Shown here piece by piece: positions 48,565 through 55,719 of a stretch of 64,000 nucleotides of DNA (its first letter is position 1; each line of letters opens with the position of its first letter). The stretch comes from JARBUG01 sp035628915 (GTDB taxonomy: Bacteria > Bacillota > Sulfobacillia > Symbiobacteriales > Symbiobacteriaceae). Location: positions 1-64,000 of the forward strand of contig DASPIW010000005.1 in assembly GCA_035628915.1 (NCBI GenBank). Direction: 5' to 3'. The position numbers and the translations under genes are program-made. The notes below the pieces were generated by a model. That model saw only the letters and a list, made by a program, of their open reading frames with translations. It searched no databases and was not told where the DNA came from.

Positions 48565-48918
48565 ATGGAAGCCTGGGATACCCAGCTGCGAAAGGGCGGG
48601 CTGGAGCTTGCAGTCCTGCTGCTCCTCTCTCGGCACCGCATGTATGGTCTCGAACTGATTGGCAATTTGACCGACGCCGGGTTTAGCGTGAGTGAGGGCA
48701 CCATCTACCCCCTGCTCAGCCGCCTGAGCGGCCAGGGCGCCATCGCGGCGGAATGGGTCACCGGCGAGTCCGGACATCCGCGCAAGTATTACCGCCTGAC
48801 CGGGGCAGGCATGGAACAGACGTCGCGCATGGTTGGCCAGTGGACGGAGTTTGCGGCGGCCTTGGGCCGGCTGGTTCACCCCACACGCTTCGCACCCGGG
48901 AAGGAGGCACAGGCATGA
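48565..48918 (+). CDS. PadR-family transcriptional regulator
   Basis: A 117-residue winged-helix repressor: LRKGGLELAVLLLLSRHRMY, GLELIGNLTDAGFSVSEGTI, YPLLSRLSGQGAIAAEWVT, and the wing SGHPRKYYRLTGAG. The short C-terminal helix fits the PadR-s2 class, whose genes often pair with a membrane protein. AAGGAGG precedes the ATG. It overlaps the next gene by four bases. The palindrome upstream suggests self-repression; the inducer is unknown. Confidence 0.93.
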   Translation: MEAWDTQLRKGGLELAVLLLLSRHRMYGLELIGNLTDAGFSVSEGTIYPLLSRLSGQGAIAAEWVTGESGHPRKYYRLTGAGMEQTSRMVGQWTEFAAALGRLVHPTRFAPGKEAQA

Positions 48919-49853
48919 TGCAGCCCGAGTCGCAAGCCATTTTGCGTGACTTTAACCGCCGCCTGCGTGCAGCCTTGCGAGAGGCGCCCAACCACGTGCG
49001 CGTCGAAGCGGCCCTCGAAGTCGAGAGCCATGTGTTGGATGTATTGAGCCGTTCCGGCAGCGATGAGCCCGAACCGGATGTGGTGGCCCGTGTCCTCAGC
49101 GGCTTCGGTTCGCCCGAGCAGTACGCTCGGGCCATTCTGAGCCAGCGGCCCGGCCCCGAAGCGGTCACGGTCCGCAGCGGGCTGCGGGAAGTCGGGCTGG
49201 CCGTGTCCGACCTGCTGCGCGGCGCCTGGCGGCTGCTCTGGGCCCTGGCGGGACGGGGCGCAGCCCTGCTGGTGCTGGCAGCGTGCTTTGTCTGGCGCAT
49301 CGGGCGCGGTGCCGTTACCGCGTCTGCGGGTCCGGCCCGGCGCATCGGCCGCTGGCTGCGAATCAACGGGGCGGCCCTGGCATATGGACTTCGGCGGTTG
49401 AGCCGCCGGTTGGCGGCAGGAGCCGGGGCAACGCTTCGGGCAGTCGGCCGCGGCGCCCTGGGCGCCGCCGTCGTCGCCCGGTACGCTGTGCGGGCGACCA
49501 CCGCACTCATCGGTTGGTCCGGCAGGCTCCTGCGGTGGGCGCTGAAGGCGGCGGGAGTTGCCGCGCTGGCGCTGCTGGCCGCTGCGTCCCTGGGCGTTGC
49601 CGGTTTTTCGGTCCTGGCGCCCGATGTGACCGGGTGGTTCGTGCGCGGCGCGCAGTTGTCCGTTGCGCAGTGGGTTGAGGAGGTCCGCCACAACACGCTT
49701 GGCTGGATGTACTTCGGCACGCCGGAGGAGCTGGCGCAATCGGCTGCAGTGGTATTCGGGGTGACGCTGGCCCTCGGTCTGCTGCTAGTCGGACTCCTGG
49801 CCTACATCGGCTGGAACGCCCGCCGCCGCCGCGGCGCGACCGCCGGGCACTAG
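48915..49853 (+). CDS. HAAS-domain-like membrane protein, PadR partner
   Basis: A 312-residue protein. The N-terminal roughly 80 residues (RLRAALREAPNHVRVEAALE, SHVLDVLSRSG, VARVLSGFGSPEQYARAILS) match the HAAS/DUF1700-type helical domain found next to PadR regulators. The rest has an Arg/Ala/Gly-rich region with hydrophobic stretches and clear C-terminal transmembrane segments (ALLAAASLGVAGFSVLAPDV; VVFGVTLALGLLLVGLLAYI). PadR-HAAS pairs are thought to act as membrane-linked sensing modules. The start overlaps the padR stop and has AAGGAGG. The middle is compositionally odd (repeated Arg/Gly/Ala) and could be membrane-peripheral. Confidence 0.75.
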   Translation: MMQPESQAILRDFNRRLRAALREAPNHVRVEAALEVESHVLDVLSRSGSDEPEPDVVARVLSGFGSPEQYARAILSQRPGPEAVTVRSGLREVGLAVSDLLRGAWRLLWALAGRGAALLVLAACFVWRIGRGAVTASAGPARRIGRWLRINGAALAYGLRRLSRRLAAGAGATLRAVGRGALGAAVVARYAVRATTALIGWSGRLLRWALKAAGVAALALLAAASLGVAGFSVLAPDVTGWFVRGAQLSVAQWVEEVRHNTLGWMYFGTPEELAQSAAVVFGVTLALGLLLVGLLAYIGWNARRRRGATAGH

Positions 49854-49897
49854 GCTGCCGGCTGAGGCACATTGATTGGATGAGAGCTGCAATGAAG

Positions 49898-49930
49898 GCC
49901 CGGGCAAAGGTACGCCCGGGCTTGATTATT
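49898..49930 (+). terminator. Terminator of the padR operon
   Basis: GCCCGGGC pairs with GCCCGGGC around an 8-nt loop, followed by TTGATTATTT. Confidence 0.8.
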
Positions 49931-49992
49931 TGCGTTTCCTGCTGACCGCTATGCCATAGTCCGGGCCTTGCATGTGGGAATGGGAACGGGAA

Positions 49993-50076
49993 TTTTACCA
50001 CGGAAGGCGCGGAAGGGGACACGGAAATCACGGCAGTGGAAGTGGGAATGTGACTTCCGCGCACTCCGTGGCAAAA
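49993..50076. repeat. 84-bp imperfect inverted repeat (CCACGGA-type)
   Basis: TTTTACCACGGAAGGCGCGG(AAG) at 49993-50015 and its inverted copy at 50054-50076 match at 20 of 23 positions, separated by 38 bp. Motifs of the form ACCACGG...CACGG occur as dispersed intergenic elements in many bacteria. The rest of 49931-50275 contains no supported gene. Confidence 0.65.
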
Positions 50077-50275
50077 TGCAAAATGCATCCATTACCTCAC
50101 ATAAACAGCCGTCACTTACAGACACGCCTGGAGTTGTCCCATGCACGGCCAATTCCCTTCTCATAATGTTACAACTGCTCCTTACAGTGACCCTTTAGGA
50201 TCAAGGAATTCTTTGCCTCCCGGTTGAAATTGATACCACTTCGCCCTGCTCATACTACTCGAGACGCGGAAGTGG

Positions 50276-52297
50276 GTGGAATCGTTGCTGCTGCGGCGCT
50301 ACGGCGGGCTGGGGCTCGGCGTGTTGCTTCTGGTGGGATTCTGGGCCCTGAGCCTGATCAGCTACCTGCTTTTCCATACGGTTGTGGAAGTCACCTCCAT
50401 GGTCATCTCCCTGTGTCATTTCACCCTGGTCTGGAACCTGCGCAAGACGATGGACAACAGGTATCTGGTGTTCCTGGGGCTCGCTTCGCTCTTCATCGGA
50501 ATTGTCGATTTGCTCCACGCGGCCACGTACCGGGGCATGGGCGTCTTTCCCCAGTTCGGCGCCGATCCGCCCACCCAGTTCTGGATCGTCGGCCGGTACA
50601 TACAGAGCCTGACCATGCTGGCGGCGCCCTTCTTCCTGACCCGAAAGCTCGAGGTCTCCAAGGTCCTCGGCGTCTTTACCGTGGTGACGGTTCTCCTTTG
50701 CTGGTCGGTCTTCGCCAGGGTCTTCCCGCAGTGCTATGTCGACGGCGTGGGCCTGACTCTGTTCAAGAAAGTCAACGAGTACTTGATCTCGCTGGTGCTG
50801 CTTGGCAGCCTGTACTTGCTGCGCCAGCGCAAGGATGCGTTCGACCCCGGTGTCCTGAGCAGGCTGACGTGGGCCATTTCGCTCACGATCGTTGGCGAAC
50901 TGGCATTCACGCTGTATGTGGACGTCTACGGCCTCTTCAACATGCTGGGCCACCTGGTCCGGCTGGTCTCTTACTACCTGCTGTACGTGGCGACGGTCGA
51001 GACGGGGCTGACCAAGCCCTTCAGCCTGCTCTTCAGAAACCTGAAGCAGAGCGAGGAGGCGCTGGCGCGGGAGCGGGATTTCATATCTGCCGTACTCGAT
51101 TCGACGGGCGCCCTGATGACCGTGACCGACACCGAGGGGAACATTATCCAGTTCAACCGGGCCTGCGAAAAGCTCTCCGGCTATAAGGAGTCGGAAGTAG
51201 TCGGCAGGCGCTTGTCGGAGATTCTGATGCCGCCCGAGGACCGGGCGCATGCCCGTAGCATTATGGGGCAGTATCGCGAAGGCGCCGGCCCGACGACGGT
51301 GGAGAGCCGCTGGATTCTGAAGAACGGTACGGCCCGGTGGATCTCCTGGTCCATGAGCATGGTGCGCAGCGACGACGGCACAGTGCGGTACGTGGTCGGC
51401 GCCGGCCTGGACATTACCGAAAGGCGGCAGGCGGAGGCGGAACTGAAGGACCGGGAAGAGCGGCTCCGTGTGATGGTGGAATCGGTGCAGACCGCCATGT
51501 TCCTGATCGACCGTGAAAGCCGCGCCATAGTAAGTGCCAATCCGGCGGCAGCCGGGCTTATCGGCCTCCCGCCCGATGCGATCGTGGGCCGGCGCTGTTC
51601 GGTCTTTCTGCAGTGTAATGGCAAGGACGGGGCCTGTCCGTTTGAAGCCCCTGATAAGGTGATCACCCAGGACGCGGTGCTCAAAACTGCCCTGGGGCAG
51701 GAACTGCCCATTCACCGGACGGCCGTTTCGGTGATGACCGATGGGCGGGAGCATGTGATGGAGTCGTTTATCGATATGTCCGCTCAGAAGCGGCTGGAAG
51801 AACAGCTGCGCTCCTTGTCGATGGTCGATGAACTGACGGGGCTGTACAACCGGCGGGGGTTCATGACGCTGGCGCCGAAGGAGATCGAAGCGGCGGTCCG
51901 CATCGGCGGGGGTCTGGCACTGCTGTTTGTCGATGTGAACGGCATGAAGGAGATCAACGACAGCCATGGCCACTCCGAAGGCGACCGGGTGCTGGTAGCG
52001 CTGGCGCACATTCTGCGGGAGGCGTTCCGGGAGACGACCGTGATCGCCCGGTACGGCGGCGACGAGTTTGCCGTGCTGGCGCCGCAGTTCGTCGGCGCCC
52101 GGCCTTCGCTGCTGGTTGAGCGCCTGGAGCGGCTGCTGGAGGATTATAACGCGACCCACGGCCGGAATTACGAAATCCGGGTCAGTACCGGCGTGGCCCG
52201 CATGCAGCCGGACAAGCCCTGCTCCATCCACGATCTGCTCACCCAGGCCGACACGATGATGTACGTCGAGAAGCGGCGCAAGGCGATGGTCCGCTGA
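50276..52297 (+). CDS. MASE3-PAS-PAS-GGDEF diguanylate cyclase
   Basis: A 673-residue membrane signalling protein. Residues about 1-235 form a MASE3 sensor domain with seven or more segments (signature FHTVVEVTSMVISL, LLHAATYRGMGVFPQFG, DPPTQFWIVGRYIQSL). Two PAS domains follow (FISAVLDSTGALMTVTDTEG onward; VMVESVQTAMFLIDRESRAI onward), the second carrying a CX-rich insertion (RRCSVFLQCNGKDGACPF). The GGDEF domain at the end has LTGLYNRRGF and an intact RYGGDEFAVLAP, so it should make cyclic di-GMP. The GTG start at 50276 has only a weak SD; a TTG at 50285 is an alternative. It is monocistronic. Confidence 0.92.
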   Translation: MESLLLRRYGGLGLGVLLLVGFWALSLISYLLFHTVVEVTSMVISLCHFTLVWNLRKTMDNRYLVFLGLASLFIGIVDLLHAATYRGMGVFPQFGADPPTQFWIVGRYIQSLTMLAAPFFLTRKLEVSKVLGVFTVVTVLLCWSVFARVFPQCYVDGVGLTLFKKVNEYLISLVLLGSLYLLRQRKDAFDPGVLSRLTWAISLTIVGELAFTLYVDVYGLFNMLGHLVRLVSYYLLYVATVETGLTKPFSLLFRNLKQSEEALARERDFISAVLDSTGALMTVTDTEGNIIQFNRACEKLSGYKESEVVGRRLSEILMPPEDRAHARSIMGQYREGAGPTTVESRWILKNGTARWISWSMSMVRSDDGTVRYVVGAGLDITERRQAEAELKDREERLRVMVESVQTAMFLIDRESRAIVSANPAAAGLIGLPPDAIVGRRCSVFLQCNGKDGACPFEAPDKVITQDAVLKTALGQELPIHRTAVSVMTDGREHVMESFIDMSAQKRLEEQLRSLSMVDELTGLYNRRGFMTLAPKEIEAAVRIGGGLALLFVDVNGMKEINDSHGHSEGDRVLVALAHILREAFRETTVIARYGGDEFAVLAPQFVGARPSLLVERLERLLEDYNATHGRNYEIRVSTGVARMQPDKPCSIHDLLTQADTMMYVEKRRKAMVR

Positions 52298-52325
52298 GGA
52301 GAGACTAGGGGAGCTGAAGGAAGGG

Positions 52326-52372
52326 TCGAACCGTTTCCGTCCCTGACTTTATGGCCGACGGAAACGGTTCGA
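52326..52372. terminator. 16-bp perfect inverted repeat after the cyclase gene
   Basis: TCGAACCGTTTCCGTC (52326-52341) and its inverted copy (52357-52372) with a 15-nt loop. No U-run follows. It overlaps the tandem duplication, whose units copy part of its right arm. Confidence 0.55.
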
Positions 52373-52403
52373 GCCTGACGAAGCGGTTCGAGCCTGACGA
52401 AGC
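52366..52403 (+). repeat. 19-bp perfect tandem duplication
   Basis: GGTTCGAGCCTGACGAAGC occurs twice without spacer, ending four bases before the SD region of the next gene. The first seven bases belong to the right arm of the preceding inverted repeat. Confidence 0.85.
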
Positions 52404-52423
52404 GGAAAGGAGGGATCAGACGC

Positions 52424-52696
52424 ATGACGGAAAACCACCCTGACCGCGTGCCCGGACGCGACGAGCCCGACCCCCTGAACATCCGGCAGAATTCGTTTCA
52501 GGCCGGATCCGACGGCCTGACCCAGCCGCCCACGAAAATACCGACCTATGGCGACATGAAGTACGAGGACGGAGAGGGTCCCAACGCGGATTTCACGTCC
52601 CGCAATGCCGGTGCGGGCCTATCCGGCACGGCGCGGGCCGACGCCGGCACCACCCCCGCCCTGTTCAACGACCCCGCGCTGAAGAAGCGCACCTGA
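52424..52696 (+). CDS. Hypothetical small hydrophilic protein
   Basis: A 90-residue polar protein rich in Pro, Asp, Asn and Thr (MTENHPDRVPGRDEPDPLNI, IPTYGDMKYEDGEGPNADFT, ending PALKKRT). No hydrophobic segment. AAAGGAGG lies ten bases before the ATG, and a strong terminator follows 30 bp after the stop, so it looks like a genuine monocistronic gene. The low-complexity, probably disordered composition would suit a spore or stress protein, but that is a guess. A short inverted repeat and a tandem duplication occupy the 5' region. Confidence 0.7.
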   Translation: MTENHPDRVPGRDEPDPLNIRQNSFQAGSDGLTQPPTKIPTYGDMKYEDGEGPNADFTSRNAGAGLSGTARADAGTTPALFNDPALKKRT

Positions 52697-52726
52697 GCCA
52701 TAAGCGCCGGCGCCGGACAGTGCAAA

Positions 52727-52762
52727 GGGGCCGTCTGCCGCATCACGCGTGCAGACGGCCCC
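52727..52762. terminator. Terminator between convergent genes
   Basis: A 12-bp perfect stem (52727-52738 with 52751-52762), followed by ATTTTCGC on + and TTTGCACTG on minus. It serves both the 90-residue gene and the convergent kinase gene. Confidence 0.85.
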
Positions 52763-52771
52763 ATTTTCGCT

Positions 52772-54346
52772 TCAGTCCACCGGCGCTGCCTTTCGCAGCG
52801 GTACGCTGACCGTGATCCGGGTGCCCGCGCCCGGCGTCGACTCCACCGCACACCATCCGCCCAGCGTCTGGGCCCGCTCGCCCATGATCCGCAGGCCGAA
52901 GTGTGCACTGTTCTCCGCAGTTTGCGGGTCGAAGCCCCGGCCATCGTCGGTAATCGCCATCACCAGAAGCTCCTCCTGCTGCCGGATGGCCACGGTTACC
53001 CGCGTCGCCCGGGCGTGCTTGCGCACGTTGACCAGCGCTTCCTGCAAAATGCGGAACAACTGGCTGGTCTCCGCCTGGGACAGCTCGGGCACCGTCTCCC
53101 CTGGCAGCAGCAAGTTGGCCTCCATTCCCGTCTCGTGCCGGAAGTACTGCAATGCATCTCGCACCAGGCTCACCAAATCGGCACCATCGCGGAAGGCTGA
53201 TGCCCGGAGGTCAAAAATGATCTGTCGCGTATCCGCCAGCGATTCGGCCACTACCCGCCGCGCTCGCCGCAGGCTCTTGCAGACCTCGGCGGGGGGCAGG
53301 CTTGGTACCGCATCTTCCAGGTTCTCCAGCAGCAGGCTAAGGCCGTACAGGCTTTGGGTCAGGCCGTCATGGATTTCCGCGGCCAGCCGCTGGCGTTCGG
53401 CCTGCTGCGCCGCTTCCTCCAGCCGCGCGTAGAGCCGCCGGTTCTCCAGGGCCAGGGCCGCCGTGTTGGCGACGGACGCCAGCAGCGCGGCATCTTCTTC
53501 AGTAAAGGTGTGCGGGCGCCGATTCGCCGCGACCAGCGCGCCGAAGGGCCGCCCCCGCCGCATCAGCGGCTGCCCGATGGCTGACTTGAGCTTCTCCAGA
53601 AACATCAGCGGATGCTTCTCGGGCGGCGGCTCCAGGTCCTCAGGAAAGTTCTCGGTCTTGCCGCCCTTCCCCGAAGCGATCATCGACCAAATGAAGCCGG
53701 CGTTCTGCCGCATGGAGAGGCTGCGAGCCTCATCGACCAGGCTGCCGCTCCAGGCGCGCACGGAGAGTTCCCTCCCCTCGGGATCAAGGAGCATCAGTAC
53801 GACCAGATCCGTCCGCATCAGGTTGCGGGTCTCATCCACCAGCAGGTGCAGATTCTGTTCCAGATCAAGCACCGAGACCATTTCGTGTCCGATGCGATAA
53901 AGAATATCCGACTGCCGCTTTTGCCGCTTGAGCGCATCGACCATTCGCCGGGCGGCGGCCTTTTGCTCCTCATCCAGCGCCTTCTGTTCGGTGATCTCCC
54001 GGAGGATCATGACCAGGCGGCGGGGCTCGCCGTGCAGCGAGGGCAGCGTGGCTAGGCTGGAGCTGACATACCTGGTCATCCCGGTGCGGCCTTTGAGCTG
54101 CAGTTCAACGTGCGGCACAGGTTCCAGGCTGGCGAACGCTTCCCGGCCCTGACACTCCCCGGTGAGCGCATACGGGCAGCCGAGAATCTGACCGCAGAGC
54201 AATCCCGCGGCGTCCTCTGCACGCCAGCCCGTCATGCGCTGAGCGGCGGGGTTCATGTAGATCACCCGCAACGACTCGTCAAGTACGACGATGCCGTCCG
54301 TCGTGTAATGGACCAATGCTTGGTGCATCTCGCGGTCAGGCGTCAT
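52772..54346 (-). CDS. Soluble PAS-GAF sensor histidine kinase (HisKA_3)
   Basis: A 524-residue cytoplasmic kinase without transmembrane segments. A PAS domain (ALVHYTTDGIVVLDESLRVI, NPAAQRMTGW) is followed by a GAF domain (IGHEMVSVLDLEQNLHLLVD through LLASVANTAALALENRRLYA). Then comes HisKA_3 with the His in LAAEIHDGLTQSLYGLSLLL and a HATPase (LFRILQEALVNVRKHARA; AITDDGRGFDP). The start at 54346 has GGGGGTG upstream; an ATG eight codons earlier lacks an SD. No response regulator is adjacent. The orphan NarL-type regulator about 4.3 kb away is a plausible partner. The PAS domain has cysteines (LLCGQILGCPYALTGECQG) that could sense redox or bind a cofactor. Confidence 0.9.
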   Translation of the reverse strand: MTPDREMHQALVHYTTDGIVVLDESLRVIYMNPAAQRMTGWRAEDAAGLLCGQILGCPYALTGECQGREAFASLEPVPHVELQLKGRTGMTRYVSSSLATLPSLHGEPRRLVMILREITEQKALDEEQKAAARRMVDALKRQKRQSDILYRIGHEMVSVLDLEQNLHLLVDETRNLMRTDLVVLMLLDPEGRELSVRAWSGSLVDEARSLSMRQNAGFIWSMIASGKGGKTENFPEDLEPPPEKHPLMFLEKLKSAIGQPLMRRGRPFGALVAANRRPHTFTEEDAALLASVANTAALALENRRLYARLEEAAQQAERQRLAAEIHDGLTQSLYGLSLLLENLEDAVPSLPPAEVCKSLRRARRVVAESLADTRQIIFDLRASAFRDGADLVSLVRDALQYFRHETGMEANLLLPGETVPELSQAETSQLFRILQEALVNVRKHARATRVTVAIRQQEELLVMAITDDGRGFDPQTAENSAHFGLRIMGERAQTLGGWCAVESTPGAGTRITVSVPLRKAAPVD

Positions 54347-54493
54347 GCTTACACCCCCGTGTGCCTCCATCGTACAAGAAATGCCGGCTATTGCGGAGGG
54401 GTCGACGCCCTACCTGTGGTACTACTGGGAGTGGACCATCCACGCCATTTTGCCCGATGGACCTTTCAATTTGTGCAGGAGGTGCTTTCCAAC

Positions 54494-55576
54494 ATGCTGT
54501 ACCCGGAACTGGACACGCCATGCATTGTCGTTGATCTGGATGTGGCCGAGCGGAATGTCCGCCGAATCCAGGGGCTGGCCGATCAGGCCGGCGTCAAGCT
54601 TCGTCCGCACACCAAAACGCACAAGTCCAGCTTCTTTGCCCACATGCAGGTGGCGGCCGGCGCAGCGGGCATCACCTGCGCGAAGCTGGGCGAGGCCGAG
54701 GTCATGGCTGACGCCGGGCTGGACGATATTCTGATTGCCTACCCGCTGATCGGCGCCCATAAGATGGCCCGGCTGGAGGCGCTGGCTGCCCGGGTGAAGC
54801 GTCTGCGGGTCAGCCTGGACAGCTATGAGGTGGCAGAAGCGCTTTCGGGCGCCGGCGAGCGGATCGGCCGGCCCGTGGAGGTTTACCTGGAGGTCGATAC
54901 CGGCCTGCATCGGGTGGGGCGCATTCCCGGCGAGGACGCCCTGACTTTCAGCCGCGGGCTGGCGCGGTATACGGGCATTCGGCTTGCGGGGCTGATGAGC
55001 CACGCCGGCCCGACCTGGAAAGCCGGATCGCATGCCGAGATTCTGGCCTTTGCCCGCACCGAGGCAGGGATGATGCTGGCCGTGCGCTCCGGCCTGGGGC
55101 GCCCCGACCTGGAGATCAGCGTGGGCGCCACGCCCATCGCTCACTTAATAGCAGAGACGCCCGGCGTGACCGAGAGCCGCCCCGGAACTTACATATTCGG
55201 CGATCGGAGCCTGATGGGCCTCGGTCTGGCGGACGAATCCGACTGTGCGGCCCGGGTTCTGACGACCGTCGTAAGCTACCCCGTGCCGGACCGGGCGGTG
55301 GTGGATGCCGGCTCCAAGACCCTCGCGATGGATCCTCACCGCGACGGCGGCCACGGCCATGTGGTGGGGCGCCCACAGGTGCGGGTGGCGCGCCTGAGCG
55401 AGGAGCACGGGGTACTTGAGTTCGCCCCCGGTCTGCCCCTGCGGGTTGGGGAAAGACTGGAGATCATTCCGAATCACATCTGCCCCGCGATCAATTTGAC
55501 AGACCGGGTGTACGGGGTGCGGGGCGGCCAGGTCGTCGCGGAGATCGCCGTCGAGGGACGTGGGAAGAATACCTAG
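54494..55576 (+). CDS. D-threonine aldolase / D-serine dehydratase-like PLP enzyme
   Basis: A 360-residue fold-type III (alanine-racemase-like) enzyme. The N-terminal LDTPCIVVDLDVAERNVRRI and RPHTKTHK (residues 37-44, with the PLP Lys) are typical. The C-terminal metal site reads PNHICPAINL: a His-x-Cys pair as in zinc D-serine dehydratases, where D-threonine aldolases mostly have His-x-Asp. It therefore could cleave D-threonine or dehydrate D-serine. The ATG at 54494 has AGGAGG 11 bases upstream. It is divergent from the kinase gene. Together with the L-threonine aldolase it covers both hydroxy-amino acid enantiomers. Confidence 0.88.
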   Translation: MLYPELDTPCIVVDLDVAERNVRRIQGLADQAGVKLRPHTKTHKSSFFAHMQVAAGAAGITCAKLGEAEVMADAGLDDILIAYPLIGAHKMARLEALAARVKRLRVSLDSYEVAEALSGAGERIGRPVEVYLEVDTGLHRVGRIPGEDALTFSRGLARYTGIRLAGLMSHAGPTWKAGSHAEILAFARTEAGMMLAVRSGLGRPDLEISVGATPIAHLIAETPGVTESRPGTYIFGDRSLMGLGLADESDCAARVLTTVVSYPVPDRAVVDAGSKTLAMDPHRDGGHGHVVGRPQVRVARLSEEHGVLEFAPGLPLRVGERLEIIPNHICPAINLTDRVYGVRGGQVVAEIAVEGRGKNT

Positions 55577-55608
55577 AAGGGTTGCAGCGCTGCGCGCCAC
55601 AACCCTTC
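55576..55608 (+). terminator. Hairpin after the D-amino acid enzyme gene
   Basis: GAAGGGTTG pairs with CAACCCTTC around a 15-nt loop; the stem starts at the last base of the stop codon. The tract GTTCTGTCTCC is moderately U-rich in RNA. Confidence 0.6.
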
Positions 55609-55719
55609 GTTCTGTCTCCATTGTAGCACCGTTTTCCTGAAATTTCAAGACTGGATGGTTTCCGGCTGCTGCGGTACACTGGGTCAGCTAAGCCCGGTGC
55701 CTCGTAAGGAGGGAACACC

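Noticed and set aside
49968..50198. 76-codon + strand frame in the intergenic repeat region
   Set aside because: Lies across the inverted repeat, composition unlike neighbours, no SD.
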